Assembly: GCF_037975245.1 (NCBI RefSeq)
Contig: NC_092562.1
Location: 19,789,054 to 19,853,053, forward strand
Direction of reading: 5' to 3'
DNA: 64,000 nt
Source: Apostichopus japonicus
Taxonomy: Eukaryota > Echinodermata > Holothuroidea > Aspidochirotida > Stichopodidae
Position 1 is the stretch's first letter; every line of letters starts with the position of its first letter. Positions 29,014 to 41,693 of the stretch are shown here, one piece after another. Both the position numbers and the translations under genes were made by a program. The notes under the pieces were generated by a model. It ran no database searches. It saw only the letters and a list, made by a program, of their open reading frames with translations, and was not told the origin of the DNA.

Positions 29014-32000
29014 TCTCCCCGACTTATCACGAAAATCCTTGGATGGTCGGACAGCGTGCCTGTGCTTAAGACCACAATTTGAATTGATTTCGCCATAAAT
29101 ATTCAGTTTTCTCAAATGGCAGTTGCCACTGTTTGTGTTTTTAAGAATTCTATGAAATGGTTTGCATATCAAACACACGATGATCTTGATCCTGACTTGT
29201 ATCTCACATGCAGGTATATGCTGATGTATAAAAAAAAAACAATTCTACGCGCTGTCATTTTTGTTTTCTTTTGAGAGTCATAGCAAACCATGTGACACAG
29301 TAAAGCATGCACTCGTATAAACTATTCACCCCGGGAGGTGCTTGTTATTACACCATACTTATTTAAAACAAACTCTAAAATGGATTTGTTCTAATGATAC
29401 ATGTTCAACTCAAATAAAACTAATGTTTCCATTTGAAAAGTTTTTCCTTTTTTTTTTCCTTTACCTTTTCTACGGTATTGTGTTTTTATTCCCTTTTGGT
29501 AAATGGCACAGGGCTAGACTATCCACTGAGACACCTGCATACTCCATTCACGTGCAAATAAACCTCTTCACCCCAGCGGCGCCGTTTCACTTGAAAATAC
29601 ACACGCCCATACGCACTCACACCAAAAAGTTGTTAGTTTTTGACAGGTGTGTAAACTTAAATGAATGGCCCGCCGGGAGATGAAACAGATCCATCTAAGC
29701 CTATAACTTGTCAGTTGAGGATAATTACTGATACGTGTTACTAACATACTTCAGTGTATACAACATTTATTCATTTATTTTAGTTATTTCCTGTGCACCT
29801 GATCAATATAGTATGACTTCTTATTTCTATGTAAATGGTGTGATTGAAAAACTGCACGCAAACACATAAATGTACCTTTCCTCTTTTTTACTGTTTTCTT
29901 TTCTTGTTTGTGCTTTCCCCCCCCCCCCCCCCCCTTTAAATGTCAGATTTCACTTCTTTTGTAAGATGGCGCCATTCATTTAAGCATATTTAGTGTGAAT
30001 CACAATGATATCAAGAATACTAAACTCAAGGAGTAAATCAATAAAAATCAATTATGAGATATCAAGATATTTAACTCAAGACAGTGATAATGAATATTAA
30101 ATCACGGCTGGGATCGTATGCATGTTAATACGTCTCAGTTTTGTGTGGGGTAGTCATAGCTGCAAAAATATACGGATGATGTACTATAACTTACACTGCA
30201 TAGCGCAATCAGTGTACTGTACATCCGGTCATAAGGTTAACCGTGATAGAGAAAAAAATCCTAAAGAAACCTTCTAAGGAAACAATGTTTGAATGATTTG
30301 GATTATAAAAATCGTTTTAGTTCAAACGAAAATCAGGAGAATTAAAACTAAATTATATTTATATCTCGAAATCGAAACGGTCACGGTGAAGATAACCGTT
30401 GCACGTTCGTGTCATGACTAGTTCCAAACCACCCGCTATCGTATGGTGGGTGGGACATGTCAGTTGAAAAAATATCTAGCGACGCCGGAAGTGACGAAGT
30501 TAGTGTTGTCAAATAATGTGTAACGTAACCTAACCGAGGGCCCAATTGTTTGGTCAGTTGGTCGGTCGCAGTGTTCCGGAATAAAGAAAATTGTATATTC
30601 ATTTTCATTGGAAACTTAAGGCTTATGGGTATTGCAAGTGGGGGACACTTTGACACACGGTACTATTGCCCCAGGGGTCCGAACTGGCATTCGACGCCTC
30701 TCTCGAAGGTAATACAAAAGTCGAAGAAAACGTACGATTTTATCATTCCGAAACAACGTTTACAATACACGGGTTACATTCATGACTACAGGAGAAATTG
30801 TATTGGAAGCCATGGATATATAGGTGCTCTGGTGTTTGCAGCTGTTGTTAATTTGTTTCTAAAACCATGAATTAGCATATACCATAATTATACCGGGCTG
30901 AGGAGATGACGTCATTATTCATGCCATTCAAAAATAAAATTCCAGATATTAAGAATCTTAATAAACCGGAATAGCTACAGAAACACATCTGCACTTCATG
31001 TTTGTTTGTCTTGTGTGAATTATCAATTCTTTTAAAATTTCACTTGAAAAACTCTGAAAATGATTGGGAGAAAAAAGTAGTATTTTGTGTGAAGATAGGC
31101 CTGTACGTTACTATCTATCTGCATATAGCTCTGTCCTGATATCTCAACATCGTGGTTTACCCTCTACGTTTTCTATTCTTTGACTTAAACTTGTCAATTT
31201 CATCATCTTTGTTTTTTTTTCGTCAAATATGAATTAAAATAACGGCGGTATTACTATTTTTTCTGTGTTTGTTTCGATTTGGTTGCGGTTAATTAACGTA
31301 GTAAATATTTTTGGAAGACATCAATCTCACAATTTAATGGAAAGTAGCAATATTTCAGAGAAATCCCGGCGATCAATTTCTTCTTTTGAGAGATTGATAT
31401 CATGTAGCTAGCTCAATAACCACTTGAAGTTTGGTGTTTATCGAAACTGATACTTTTTGCAAAGTATTTTATAGTTTAATTTCCCTGTGAACGATATACC
31501 ATGTTTCTCCCTTCTAGTTTGTTTTCAAATCGTAAAGCATTGCACTGATACGGTGAATATCGAGGACATATAAAAACGATAAATATATATCTACATACAG
31601 AAATATGGGTACACTGGTATAGGAGAAAAACTTTCAGGAATTTAATGCCTTAATTTAAAAATGCATGCAAGAAAAAGGATAAAGAATATATGAAAACTTA
31701 AACTTGATAAATTAACTGTACACAGCAACAACAAAAACGAACAAAGCATTTTCGTGACGTATTTTCTATTTTGGATACAAACAATTTGGGAATGAGTATA
31801 GATATCGGACAGTTGTAAAATGTATTCATGGGAGTGTGAAACATTGGGTATAAGGAAGATTAGCAAGAGAGAGAGAGGTGGGGGGTGGAGAGGGGGGTGA
31901 AGAAGAAGGGAAGATTCGGTAAGGGAGAGGACGGTGAGGTTTGAAGAATAAGGAAGATATTCAAACGGGTTTACTTTAAGATACAACGGATTTTTATCAT

Positions 32001-32976
32001 ATTTTATTTGAAATAATCTATGTGTTCCTTATATAAATAGACTCGTGCTGTCATGCTGGTTGCATCAAAAAGAAATTTCTTAATCGCTAACATATAAACT
32101 AAAAATGGAACGACAACGTACACTTTTCAATTAAATATCGACGACTTAGTTTTTCTAATCGTATTAGTAAATCCATTTGATTGAAACATTCTTCACGGAC
32201 AGGTGAGTGTGTGCAAGTCTCAAATAGATACATGTTTAAATCATTGGACATCCAATTAGGTGTACCTACCGAAAATGGTCGCTGGGGATACATAATCTTA
32301 AATTACTGCACCAACGGTCCAATCATAGGGAAGTTCTTCTTTCTGGGTACTTTTTGCAGATTGGTTAAACGTTCCAAATCCTTGGTGCCATTCACGAGCT
32401 TGATGCCAGAGTTGTGATGGAACCATCAATTTTCAATACTAACATATGAATGGACTCGACTTTCTCAAAGCCGATCATGAACAAGAAAGCGTTAAACGGC
32501 TGAATATATGATGAAACAGTCTAAACAATTCAGTAACCAATCAGATCTTGTAAACTTTTATTCAGTTTTTTTTTTCATTTCTGTCCCTATTTTTTTATTA
32601 ATGCACAGTCTGCAAATAAATAGTAAATAAATTATCCTCATCTCCGAGAAATTGACACGGTCGGCATGTTTGCTGAAATTATGCAACAAGCTTGTAGTAT
32701 TGATTCAGCCTCAGCCAAAACGAAAAGTTTCGTGTTTTGTTTTGTGAAAGTCAAATTATCTGAAAAAAAATGCCAGAAGCACTTCACACTATACTCTATT
32801 TGTTTATCGACAAGCCATTACTGTTATTAATGATATTTATAGTAAAGCTGCATGAGTACAGTTTGAGTGTTTTGTCAGTTTAGGCTACTTGTTTCATACC
32901 AAAAAATCACCATAATACTTTGCATGAACTCTTTATTACCAGGGCTAAATGAGAATGTTTTATTGTATTAAATTAT

Positions 32977-33125
<149 letters not shown>

Positions 33126-33817
33126 GCCAACTCTGTAGGCTTAAATTTACAAATTAAATTTACACATCAGTTCCAGCGAAGCAAAACCTACAGTTACAGT
33201 TAGAACTGTATTAAAGGGTGACTTTATAATACATATATGCACATCAGTTTTCATAGAAAATCACAATGTATCCAAAAGTTCTGTATTTGCTGTACGCGAA
33301 TTTATTCAATATCAAAATGCCTATCTTCAATGCATCCCCAAGGTTTTGATTAATTTTTATGAATGCTAATAAAAACAAAAAATTATCATTCCCCTTTAAT
33401 CTCCTCTTATGATATTGCAGAATGTTGCTCTATCGTTCCAAATTAAAAGGCAGGACTTACAGTTTACACCAATAGAGATTAAAGAGAGATGATCGCGTAA
33501 TCTCATTTCAAGAAATGTTTAGACTGGGATGAGTATTACAATTTTCAGCCACAAAATTTCCTATATTGATTATAACGATTACATGTAATAACCAAATTAG
33601 CATACATCATGCAGGCAAGACGTCAACATATATCCTATCTTTATTAGTCCTATCTAGGACTTAGAATGACGCTGCCTCGGCTTTGGCGTTCCATACAATT
33701 AATCGAAGTTTGGTTTGATTTGGCCGATTATTTGGGCTTTTGTGTTGGTATTGTATTGGGAACACTACTCTGCAGAATTTCGCAATTGTGGAATTGAGTC
33801 AAGATCAAGTCATAATT

Positions 33818-36800
33818 ATGGAAGAAAAATTCATCGAAGCACCTCCTCAGGAGGAACCTACTGAACCTCCTATATTTCCCCAAAATACATTTTCTCATAT
33901 CAGGAACAAAACAAGACGGAGAGAACTTTACAGGCAATTTAAACTCGATGTCGCGAAGGTAACCAAATGGGACTAGGCCTAGGCTAGCCTATGCCTGAGA
34001 TATATTTGTCAATCACCATGTGGGCTCTCTCAGCATGGTGAAGGTAGTAGTTACGCGAATGTTGCATGGCGTAAAACAGTAGTACAGTAAGAGCAGTACC
34101 GTTGGGCTGCATTTTTATCAGTTTATTGGCATATTGTTGATAGTCCAGACGTGACCGTTTACTAGCTTCGTGATTTTGTTCAGAATTCAGCACACAATAC
34201 AGGCAGTTTAAAGTTGACACATGTTTGCAAACTTTAGGAGTCAGATTAATGTAGGCTATGCATGGGTATTGCCGGGTATAAGAAACATAGCCAATGCATT
34301 TCAAAAATCTAGCAGCAAGAAATTTTAGAAATTGAAATGGATGACCAAACAATACCAAGTAAGCTCTATATATTAAACCTTAATGGAGTGATCACCTCAT
34401 GGTGTCAGTTCCCAGCTTCCTTCTTAACAGAAGTCGGTAAGTTTGATTGTGGCTATTTGACAGGCAGCTCTAGTATATTGTGTGGTCACCAATTAGCCAA
34501 GCTGTTTGTACCACCATCTCAATAAGTTTGTGCCTAGTCCTTTAGTGGCTCTTTTAGATACTGCGGCATGGAATATTTGGACTATTTAGGTTTTCAAGAA
34601 TCTAGAAATAAGTATAGTCACTCCATTTGGTCACATCTGAATATCGCTGGAACTAAGTTGTACTGTACAAAGCATGAAATGACCATGAAGAGAAGAGCAA
34701 ATATTTAACCCAGTTAGCTGTAAGGTATAATTGCTTATCTTTACTCTTACCCTTGCTCTAACAGTGCTCATTGTAATATCATATTCAAATATTTCTGCAT
34801 GACAAACTGAAAAAGCAATTCTTTTGTTTCTTTTTGCATTTACAGTCCAAGAAACTGGAAAAACTTCGGAAAAAGAAAGAAAAAGAAGAACTTGGTGATA
34901 AGGTATGTACTTTGTGGAGTCTTTACAAATAGTGGAACACTGTTTGGAAAGAACAGTATTTTTCCTGACTGTTTGAAAGTCCTGTCTAGAGACCTTGCTC
35001 TTTGACTGATCAATAATGCCAGTGTTCACTTGTTCTTGCCAGATAAAGCATTCATTTGTATGGAAAAGTCAAAACACTTGGTCATCTGTGATAAATCAGA
35101 GCGAATATTCTTCAAATCTTTTACTTTGGTTTTATAAACTTATTCTTGATTTCTCCTTTGATGGTGATAACAAATTTGAAACATTTGGTTTGAAACTTTG
35201 ACCAATCTCAATTCACTCTAAATTGCAGGCTTCATCATAATGCAGTTGTCAGTTATCCTTCACTGTGGCTTAATGATATGTACACTGTAAATGAAACAAA
35301 CACATTTTCTGTTCAATTGCCATCAGGCTTGGCTGACTTCCAAGCTTTTTGGAGCTGATTACCTGGGCCCTAGGAGTCCCTCCAAATTCTATGAAATGAA
35401 GTTTAAAAAAAAGGGTTGGAAGTAAACACTAAATACTGTCAGTTCATACAACAGACTGCAGTCTGAGAGAATAGTGAAATAGGCATTCTGGCAAACTGCT
35501 CTGCACAGTTAAATATACAACCGTCAAAAGTTTATGATGACATGATATCCAACATGCATCTCACGCAAAAGTTGTTTACTCACAATTATTTTCTAATTTA
35601 TGATATATATGAATCAAACTGTATATTATATGTATAAAATATCTTATTTACCCTGTTTGAGATGTTGCCTCATCTTGTATGCAGTGATTACAGAGACAAA
35701 TATTTGATTTATATCCATTTCATCTTTCTTCACCTACAGGCTCCTCCAAAGCAAGTACCAAAGACAATTGAGAGCATGAGAGTGTTTGAAGAGACGATGG
35801 TGGACCCAGGTGATCGGGAGGTATGGCTAGTTGGTAGATCACCAACAAAAAGGCTCATTTTGGTGGTACATTGATGTACAATCTTGGTCCATATTAGTTC
35901 TTCCTCTGAATATTCTGGCTCCAAAGATAGCATTTTTATCATATTTTTAACCATTTATATCTTTCCCAATCCCAATCTGCACACAGATAGCTTTTCTTTG
36001 GAAATCAAAATTTTGTGTGTTTGAAGTGACGCTGTTTCCACAGGTTTTATCCATTAGAATTTCAGTGCTGATTTGCCATCAGCTAAATTGTTTACAGAGC
36101 TCTAAAGTATCTTGAACACACTTTTCTTGTTCCTCCTTGTTTAACATTTCCAATCTTTGAATCCTCTGGTATCTCAGGTTGGCAACTCCTTTCTTGAAAC
36201 ACAATACACCACCAGTTAACCGTGGAGTGAAAAACTGGGCAGAAATCGAAAAACGGGTGGTGTGACTCATGGTCAATGTTAAACTTGCTATTCTGTTTTC
36301 AATGCATTCTAATATTACCATCAGCAAAAGAGGAATGAATTTGGATGCCGAAAGCGCTATGGCTTATTTCTCCTTTGAGTGTAGCATTGGTCAATCAAGA
36401 GCAGCTCACAATTATTGGGATGAATACAGCAATGGTTTCTGGTGGCTGTTAACTTCAGATTCTCTTGTTTCATTTCTTCTTCTTTTTTTAAATTATTATT
36501 ATCATTATTATTTAGGTACAACATGATGAGGATCATGATGAGATGGCTCCTTATTTCAAGAGAGAGGTTGCTCCCAAAGTACTGATAACCCACAGCAATC
36601 GTACCGTTTGGGTGAGTCCAAGCACTCTTCTAGCTGTAACATTCTCTGTTGAAAATGGTTGATATAGTTGATAACACAAATGCCTGTGTTGCTTAGAATG
36701 CCCTTAAAAGCGATGCTTTAGAAGACTTACTTGAATAATTGTATCAATATCTTTCATTTGACTGATTTGCAAGTGTAGTATCTATTGCTTTAATATGTGT

Positions 36801-39800
36801 AATACCTATGAAAGATCCATCAAGTGTCAACAGTCTATAACTGTAGCCTGGTCCTACAACACTTTTGCAGGCATTCCAAAAGTACTGTAATGATGTTCTC
36901 AATCATTATAATTAAAGAGAGGCAAAAACAGTTAGCAAACTGCTGTATATATTGTTAAAGCAATAGGAAGGTTTGTTGCCACTGAAAGACTGGGCAAGAT
37001 GTTGCTGTTTTGGCACACTAAAAGGTGAAATTGATGTTTATTAATTAGCTAAAGAAAGTTTGTTAATACATTGCTTCTATAGTTCATAAAATGATGATAT
37101 TGAGAGACATCTTGTACAGAAAAATTGAAAAGAAAAATTGTAAATAGCGAAGTGACACAAACTTTGAGCTACATAGGCGAAAACCGTTTCAGAGTTATGG
37201 GTTCTCAAAAAGAGGCCACCATTTTGGTATGGAAAAAAAAAAACACCGAGTGATAGTTAATACTTCTACAACATTGCTACAGTTTATCTGTATCTTGGCA
37301 TGTGACAGACATTGTTTAAGAGGGGTTGTTGATTTTTGCAGTAAATGGCTTTTGTAAACTACATGCTGTGAATTATAGACAATTTATTAATAGTACCTCC
37401 AACTTAAAGTTGAAGACTTTGTGATAGTTTTACCAAATGTTTCAATGGAATCCCCCCCCCCCCCTTATAGGAACATTTTTACAACAATGTATAAAGTAAA
37501 CTAAAAAATTGTTTCTTTTGCATAAATTTCAGAGAATAAGAAAATTTCTGAGGGAGCTCAGAAGCACCATTCCTTCGTCAAAGGTGTTTAGGCGGAAGAA
37601 TATCCGACTGAAGAGAGTGATCCAACAGGCCATCTCCAAGGATTACACTCATGTGATTGTTCTACACCACGACAAGACCGTACCAAGTATCCTTAACTAT
37701 TAGCATGCGTGTCTCCAGTAATCCCTCCAGTAATAAGAAAATTACCTGGACAGAAAGGGCAGCCTATCTAATGGAACTTCTAGCCTGTCAATATCTCCTT
37801 GTTTATCCCTCTAATTTAATTTGCTGTATATTTGTACCAAGTTAAGTGAATGTGTTTTTAGAAATGACTTAGGAATATTTCGTTATTCGAGGACTTTTAG
37901 ATTCAAAATGTTCTGACAGTTTTGAGTACAAAGCAGCCGATCAACAATGATAGATTGTTTAGCCTGACCAGTGATTGAAGCTCACCTGTAAAGCCCTGTA
38001 GTGTATTCCATTATTAACACTAACCGATCATCACTCACTCGGTATAGTAAATAATCACATGATTATGATGATGCACTTCTTAGTTCTTCCATCTATTTTT
38101 TTCAAGGACTACTGTAGCAAGGTGTGGCAATGTCAGATTTTTGCCTGAGATATTCATTTTATTTGCCTTAACAATGGACTTTTGTTTTTAAGATGGTCTT
38201 ATTATATCCCAGCTACCAAATGGTCCGACAGCTCACTTCAGGATAAGTAATGTTCGGATCAGGAAAGAAATAAAGGTAAGAAGCAGATACCTGTATTATT
38301 TCTAACATCTGTATTACAAACAGATGTCAACCAGATGTTTCTAATCAGGTTTCAGGTTTCTAATAATTTCATTTTAATTTCATAACATTTTATCATTTTC
38401 TTAGTCAAAATAACTCCTTTCAACTGCCAAGAAATAATAATAATACTATGCCTCTTGCAAGAGATGCCTACCAAATTACCAAAAGCAGTTGCTATTTATG
38501 AAAACTGCTTTATTTCATAGTGATGCAACAATAGATCTTTGCATTAAATCAGGGGGAAGCCACATTAAAATTCTGCATCCAGTCTGCTGGTCAGAACACT
38601 TAAAAAAAAAAAGTAACTGAAATGGAAACATGAAAGATCAAAGAGTTAGCTGCTCATTGTCCATCTTTCATCATAGGTAATATAATCCCTCTATAAAAAC
38701 CCTCCAAATTTTCATGTTTTTACCCTGCTGTTATTCAGTGAATTCATTTGTTTCAGTTGTTGGTCCAATATTATAGGGTTTGGGGCTGCAGTAATAAGAT
38801 CTTAAAAACCCTTCTTGCGGACTGCCAAAAATTTGCAAAAGGGCCGCACTCTTTTCCACTTGTGGTTTATAGCTTAATGCATCTCTGCACAAATTTGGTC
38901 TGTACTAGAGTCCTTATGATAGTGGTAATTTTGAACAATTACAAAGTAACATTCCCCTCTCCTTCAAGGGGACTCGCGCCTTTATCAATCCCAACAATCG
39001 GTATTTTCATTTTCCTCACAGAGGTGCGGCTTGCACACATACCACAAACCAGAAGTTGTCTTGAACAATTTTGGGACCCGTCTTGGGCATCGTGTCGGTC
39101 GGTTATTTGCTACAATGTTTGAACAGGACCCAGAGTTTGTCGGCAGACAAGTTGTCACTTTTCACAACCAGAGAGATTACATCTTTTTCAGACGTCACAG
39201 GTTTGAGCAGATTTTTACAGCAACACTTTGCATTGAGTAATATTTCCCCCACCCTATCGTAAAAGAGAGAAAAGGGGAAGTGAATGACGCAGAATCGCAG
39301 TAACATATCATTGAGACACTTGGGGAAAATTTCTTGTGAAAACAATTATAGATTTTCAAATTTCTTAGCTCGCTTCAATTTTCTTATGATTTGCCAGTCT
39401 GGTTTCAGTTGCTCATATAAGTTAGAAATTTGCTCATAACTTAGGTCTTTTGTGTTTCCTTGCTAGTGTGGTTAAGGTGGTGGTATCTAGTAAATATAGG
39501 TTTATAATTTGGGAAGTGGGGAGGGGGAAAGGAGGGAAATACTTCAGTAAAATTTGAGGCTTGTTCTTTTAATGTTTACATTTTTGCTCTTTGTTAGGTA
39601 TGTGTTCAAGAAGAACATGAGGGTGGCCCTGCAAGAGCTTGGACCACGTTTTACTCTGAAGCTAAGATCACTTCAAAAGGGAACTTTTGATACCAAGTAT
39701 GGCGAGTATGAATTCGTGCACAAGGTAAGGATATTTCTTCAAATATTGAAATCATTTACAGCCACCTATATTTCACTCTGGAGTGCATTCACCATATGAG

Positions 39801-40148
39801 GGGAGAGGAACAAAACAGGATGGATGCATCCATTACGGGATGAGGGGTATTCACCAAAGATTAGGTGTCTTCATATAAAGAGGGTTTGTTCATTACATCC
39901 TTTTGGACATGTTTGTGGGATGGAGAGTTGGACAAATATTGCCACATTATTACACTCACAACTGTTAAACTTAACCCTGATCCTTTCATTTTCCTAATCC
40001 ACAAAAAATAACTTTATCATCAAATTAAAAAATTATAAAAATTAAAATATGGTACAGATTTATTTTGGTATTTAACATGAAATCACACTTTTCTTGATCA
40101 TTACAGAGGCGGGAAATGGACAACAACCGAAGAAAGTTTTTCCTTTAG
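33818..40148 (+). CDS. RPF1: Ribosome production factor 1 (Brix-domain protein), complete
   Basis: RPF1 is a nucleolar factor needed for maturation of the large ribosomal subunit; family members of the Brix group bind pre-rRNA. Nine exons join in frame to 319 codons: 33818-33958, 34846-34902, 35740-35820, 36516-36611, 37533-37686, 38193-38275, 39022-39200, 39598-39724, 40107-40148 (stop TAG). All introns are GT-AG. The N terminus is acidic, then basic ([31 protein letters not shown]). Next comes the family motif [12 protein letters not shown], then the Brix domain with [52 protein letters not shown] and [19 protein letters not shown]. The C terminus [12 protein letters not shown] matches the family. 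It is slightly shorter than the human protein at the N terminus. The ATG at 33818 was chosen because it starts the acidic leader; an upstream start is not excluded. Confidence 0.95.
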
Positions 40149-40729
40149 TCATTTACATGGGAAACAGCAGTCTGGGGTGGAATGGGCCTACTGGTTTACC
40201 AACTCGAATCCAGTACAAAGATGACTGATTTCTTCTTTGTCGCTAAATATGCTAGTTTCATCCACCTGCTTGGCCTGAGCCCATAGCAATTTATGCCACA
40301 TTCCGCTACTGGCAGCAACCCAACTGAAAAACAACCCCAAAAAAGAGTATACGGAATTTGTCACAGCAGAAATTTTTCCGTTTCTCTGTCACAATTAGAA
40401 GTGGAAAGGAAAGAGTTTGAGTCAAGAGATAAAGCCTAGGTCTGGTTGTGGGTATCTTTGGGATATGATCTTTTACCTTGTTGAAAAGAACCATTGGTTT
40501 GTCTGTAGACAAGGAGCAGTTGTCTACAGGCTATTGTCAGAAAGGGTACCATGATTGTTTGGGCCATCTGGTCTGGAAGAATTTGTTCTTTCCATTTGTA
40601 GGTAAAAAAGAAGTTCTGTCAATTATTGAAAGAAAGGGAGAAACGTAGAAGAGTTGGTTGTAACATGGGTAACCATGGGATTTCTTCATCTTGGTATGGA
40701 TAACCATTATAGTGTGCATTGTATCCTTG

Positions 40730-41060
40730 ATTCAGAAGGGTAAATTCCATGTGGAGAATGGTATCTCTGGTTCAGAAAGGTGTGTCTCGGGTACATGATG
40801 GGTGAATTCCTGGTACAGAAGGGTACATCCTTGACAGAAGGGTGTATCCCTGGTACAAATGGTTTCATCCCTGGTACAGAAGGGTGTATCCATGGTACAG
40901 GTTGTATCCTTGTACAGAAGGGCATATCCTTGACAGAAGTGTTTATCTCTGGTACAGAAGGGTGTGTCCCTGGTACAGAAGGTTGTATCCCTGGTACAGA
41001 AGAGTGTATCCCTGGTATAGAGGGGTATATCCCTGTTACAGATGGTTAGTTCCCTGGCAC
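40730..41060. repeat. Minisatellite, about 21-bp unit
   Basis: Imperfect tandem copies of CCCTGGTACAGAAGGGTGTAT lie between RPF1 and the HYR/CUB gene. Several frames are open through it for that reason and are not taken as genes. Confidence 0.9.
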
Positions 41061-41394
41061 TGAAGGTTGTGATGACACTACTAAAAGTTTGTATTTGTTC
41101 TTCAGTGCAAGCAGCGACATTAATACCGAAATTTCTGGATATAAAACCAAAGTCAGGTTTGTGGGCACCAGTTCCATAATCGTTTACAAATTGTTATGTG
41201 ATGTTCATCATCTTTGGTGCAAGAGTACCACTTGAATATGTCAGTGTTTCAATCTTGTATGCAGTATTGCGTGGTTAGACGAGGTCGTACAGAGCACGGT
41301 GTTTGTATGGGGGGTGTCTGGCTTGAATGGGACCTATTCATCTAACTTGTTCTTGTGGCTAAAGCTGGCTTTGGTCAAGGTTAAGTTCTCCCTG

Positions 41395-41693
41395 CAGCAA
41401 TGGTCTTTAAACTTTGGGGGAGTGACCCTAAGATGGATTGCAACATATTTTCGGTGGGTCAATGGAAGTTTGAATTAGAATTTATCAAATTCAGCTAGTT
41501 TTCACAGCCTGCCATGAGAGATGTATTTGGTGTTTTTTAACATCCTTAGTTAACATCCAAAGTCCTTAGTCCAGGGCAAACTTTTATGCATTTTGATCAT
41601 CAATTCCAGGTGGGGGGGGGGGGGCTGGTGGGTCGGTGCTCAGTCCTCATGGAATATCCTGAGTCATTTGACCTCTAAGTTTGTGGACCACTG
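41395..41693. mobile_element. Older hAT-like non-autonomous element (299 bp)
   Basis: It begins CAGCAATGGTCTTTAAACTT and ends AAGTTTGTGGACCACTG, imperfect inverted ends (TGGTC...AAACTT shared). It is flanked by TTCTCCCTG (41386-41394) and TTCTCCATG (41694-41702), a near-identical duplication of 8-9 bases. A G run lies near the right end. There is no transposase. Confidence 0.55.

Noticed and set aside
40780-41063. Gly/Tyr-rich frames downstream of RPF1
   Set aside because: They are translations of the 21-bp minisatellite.
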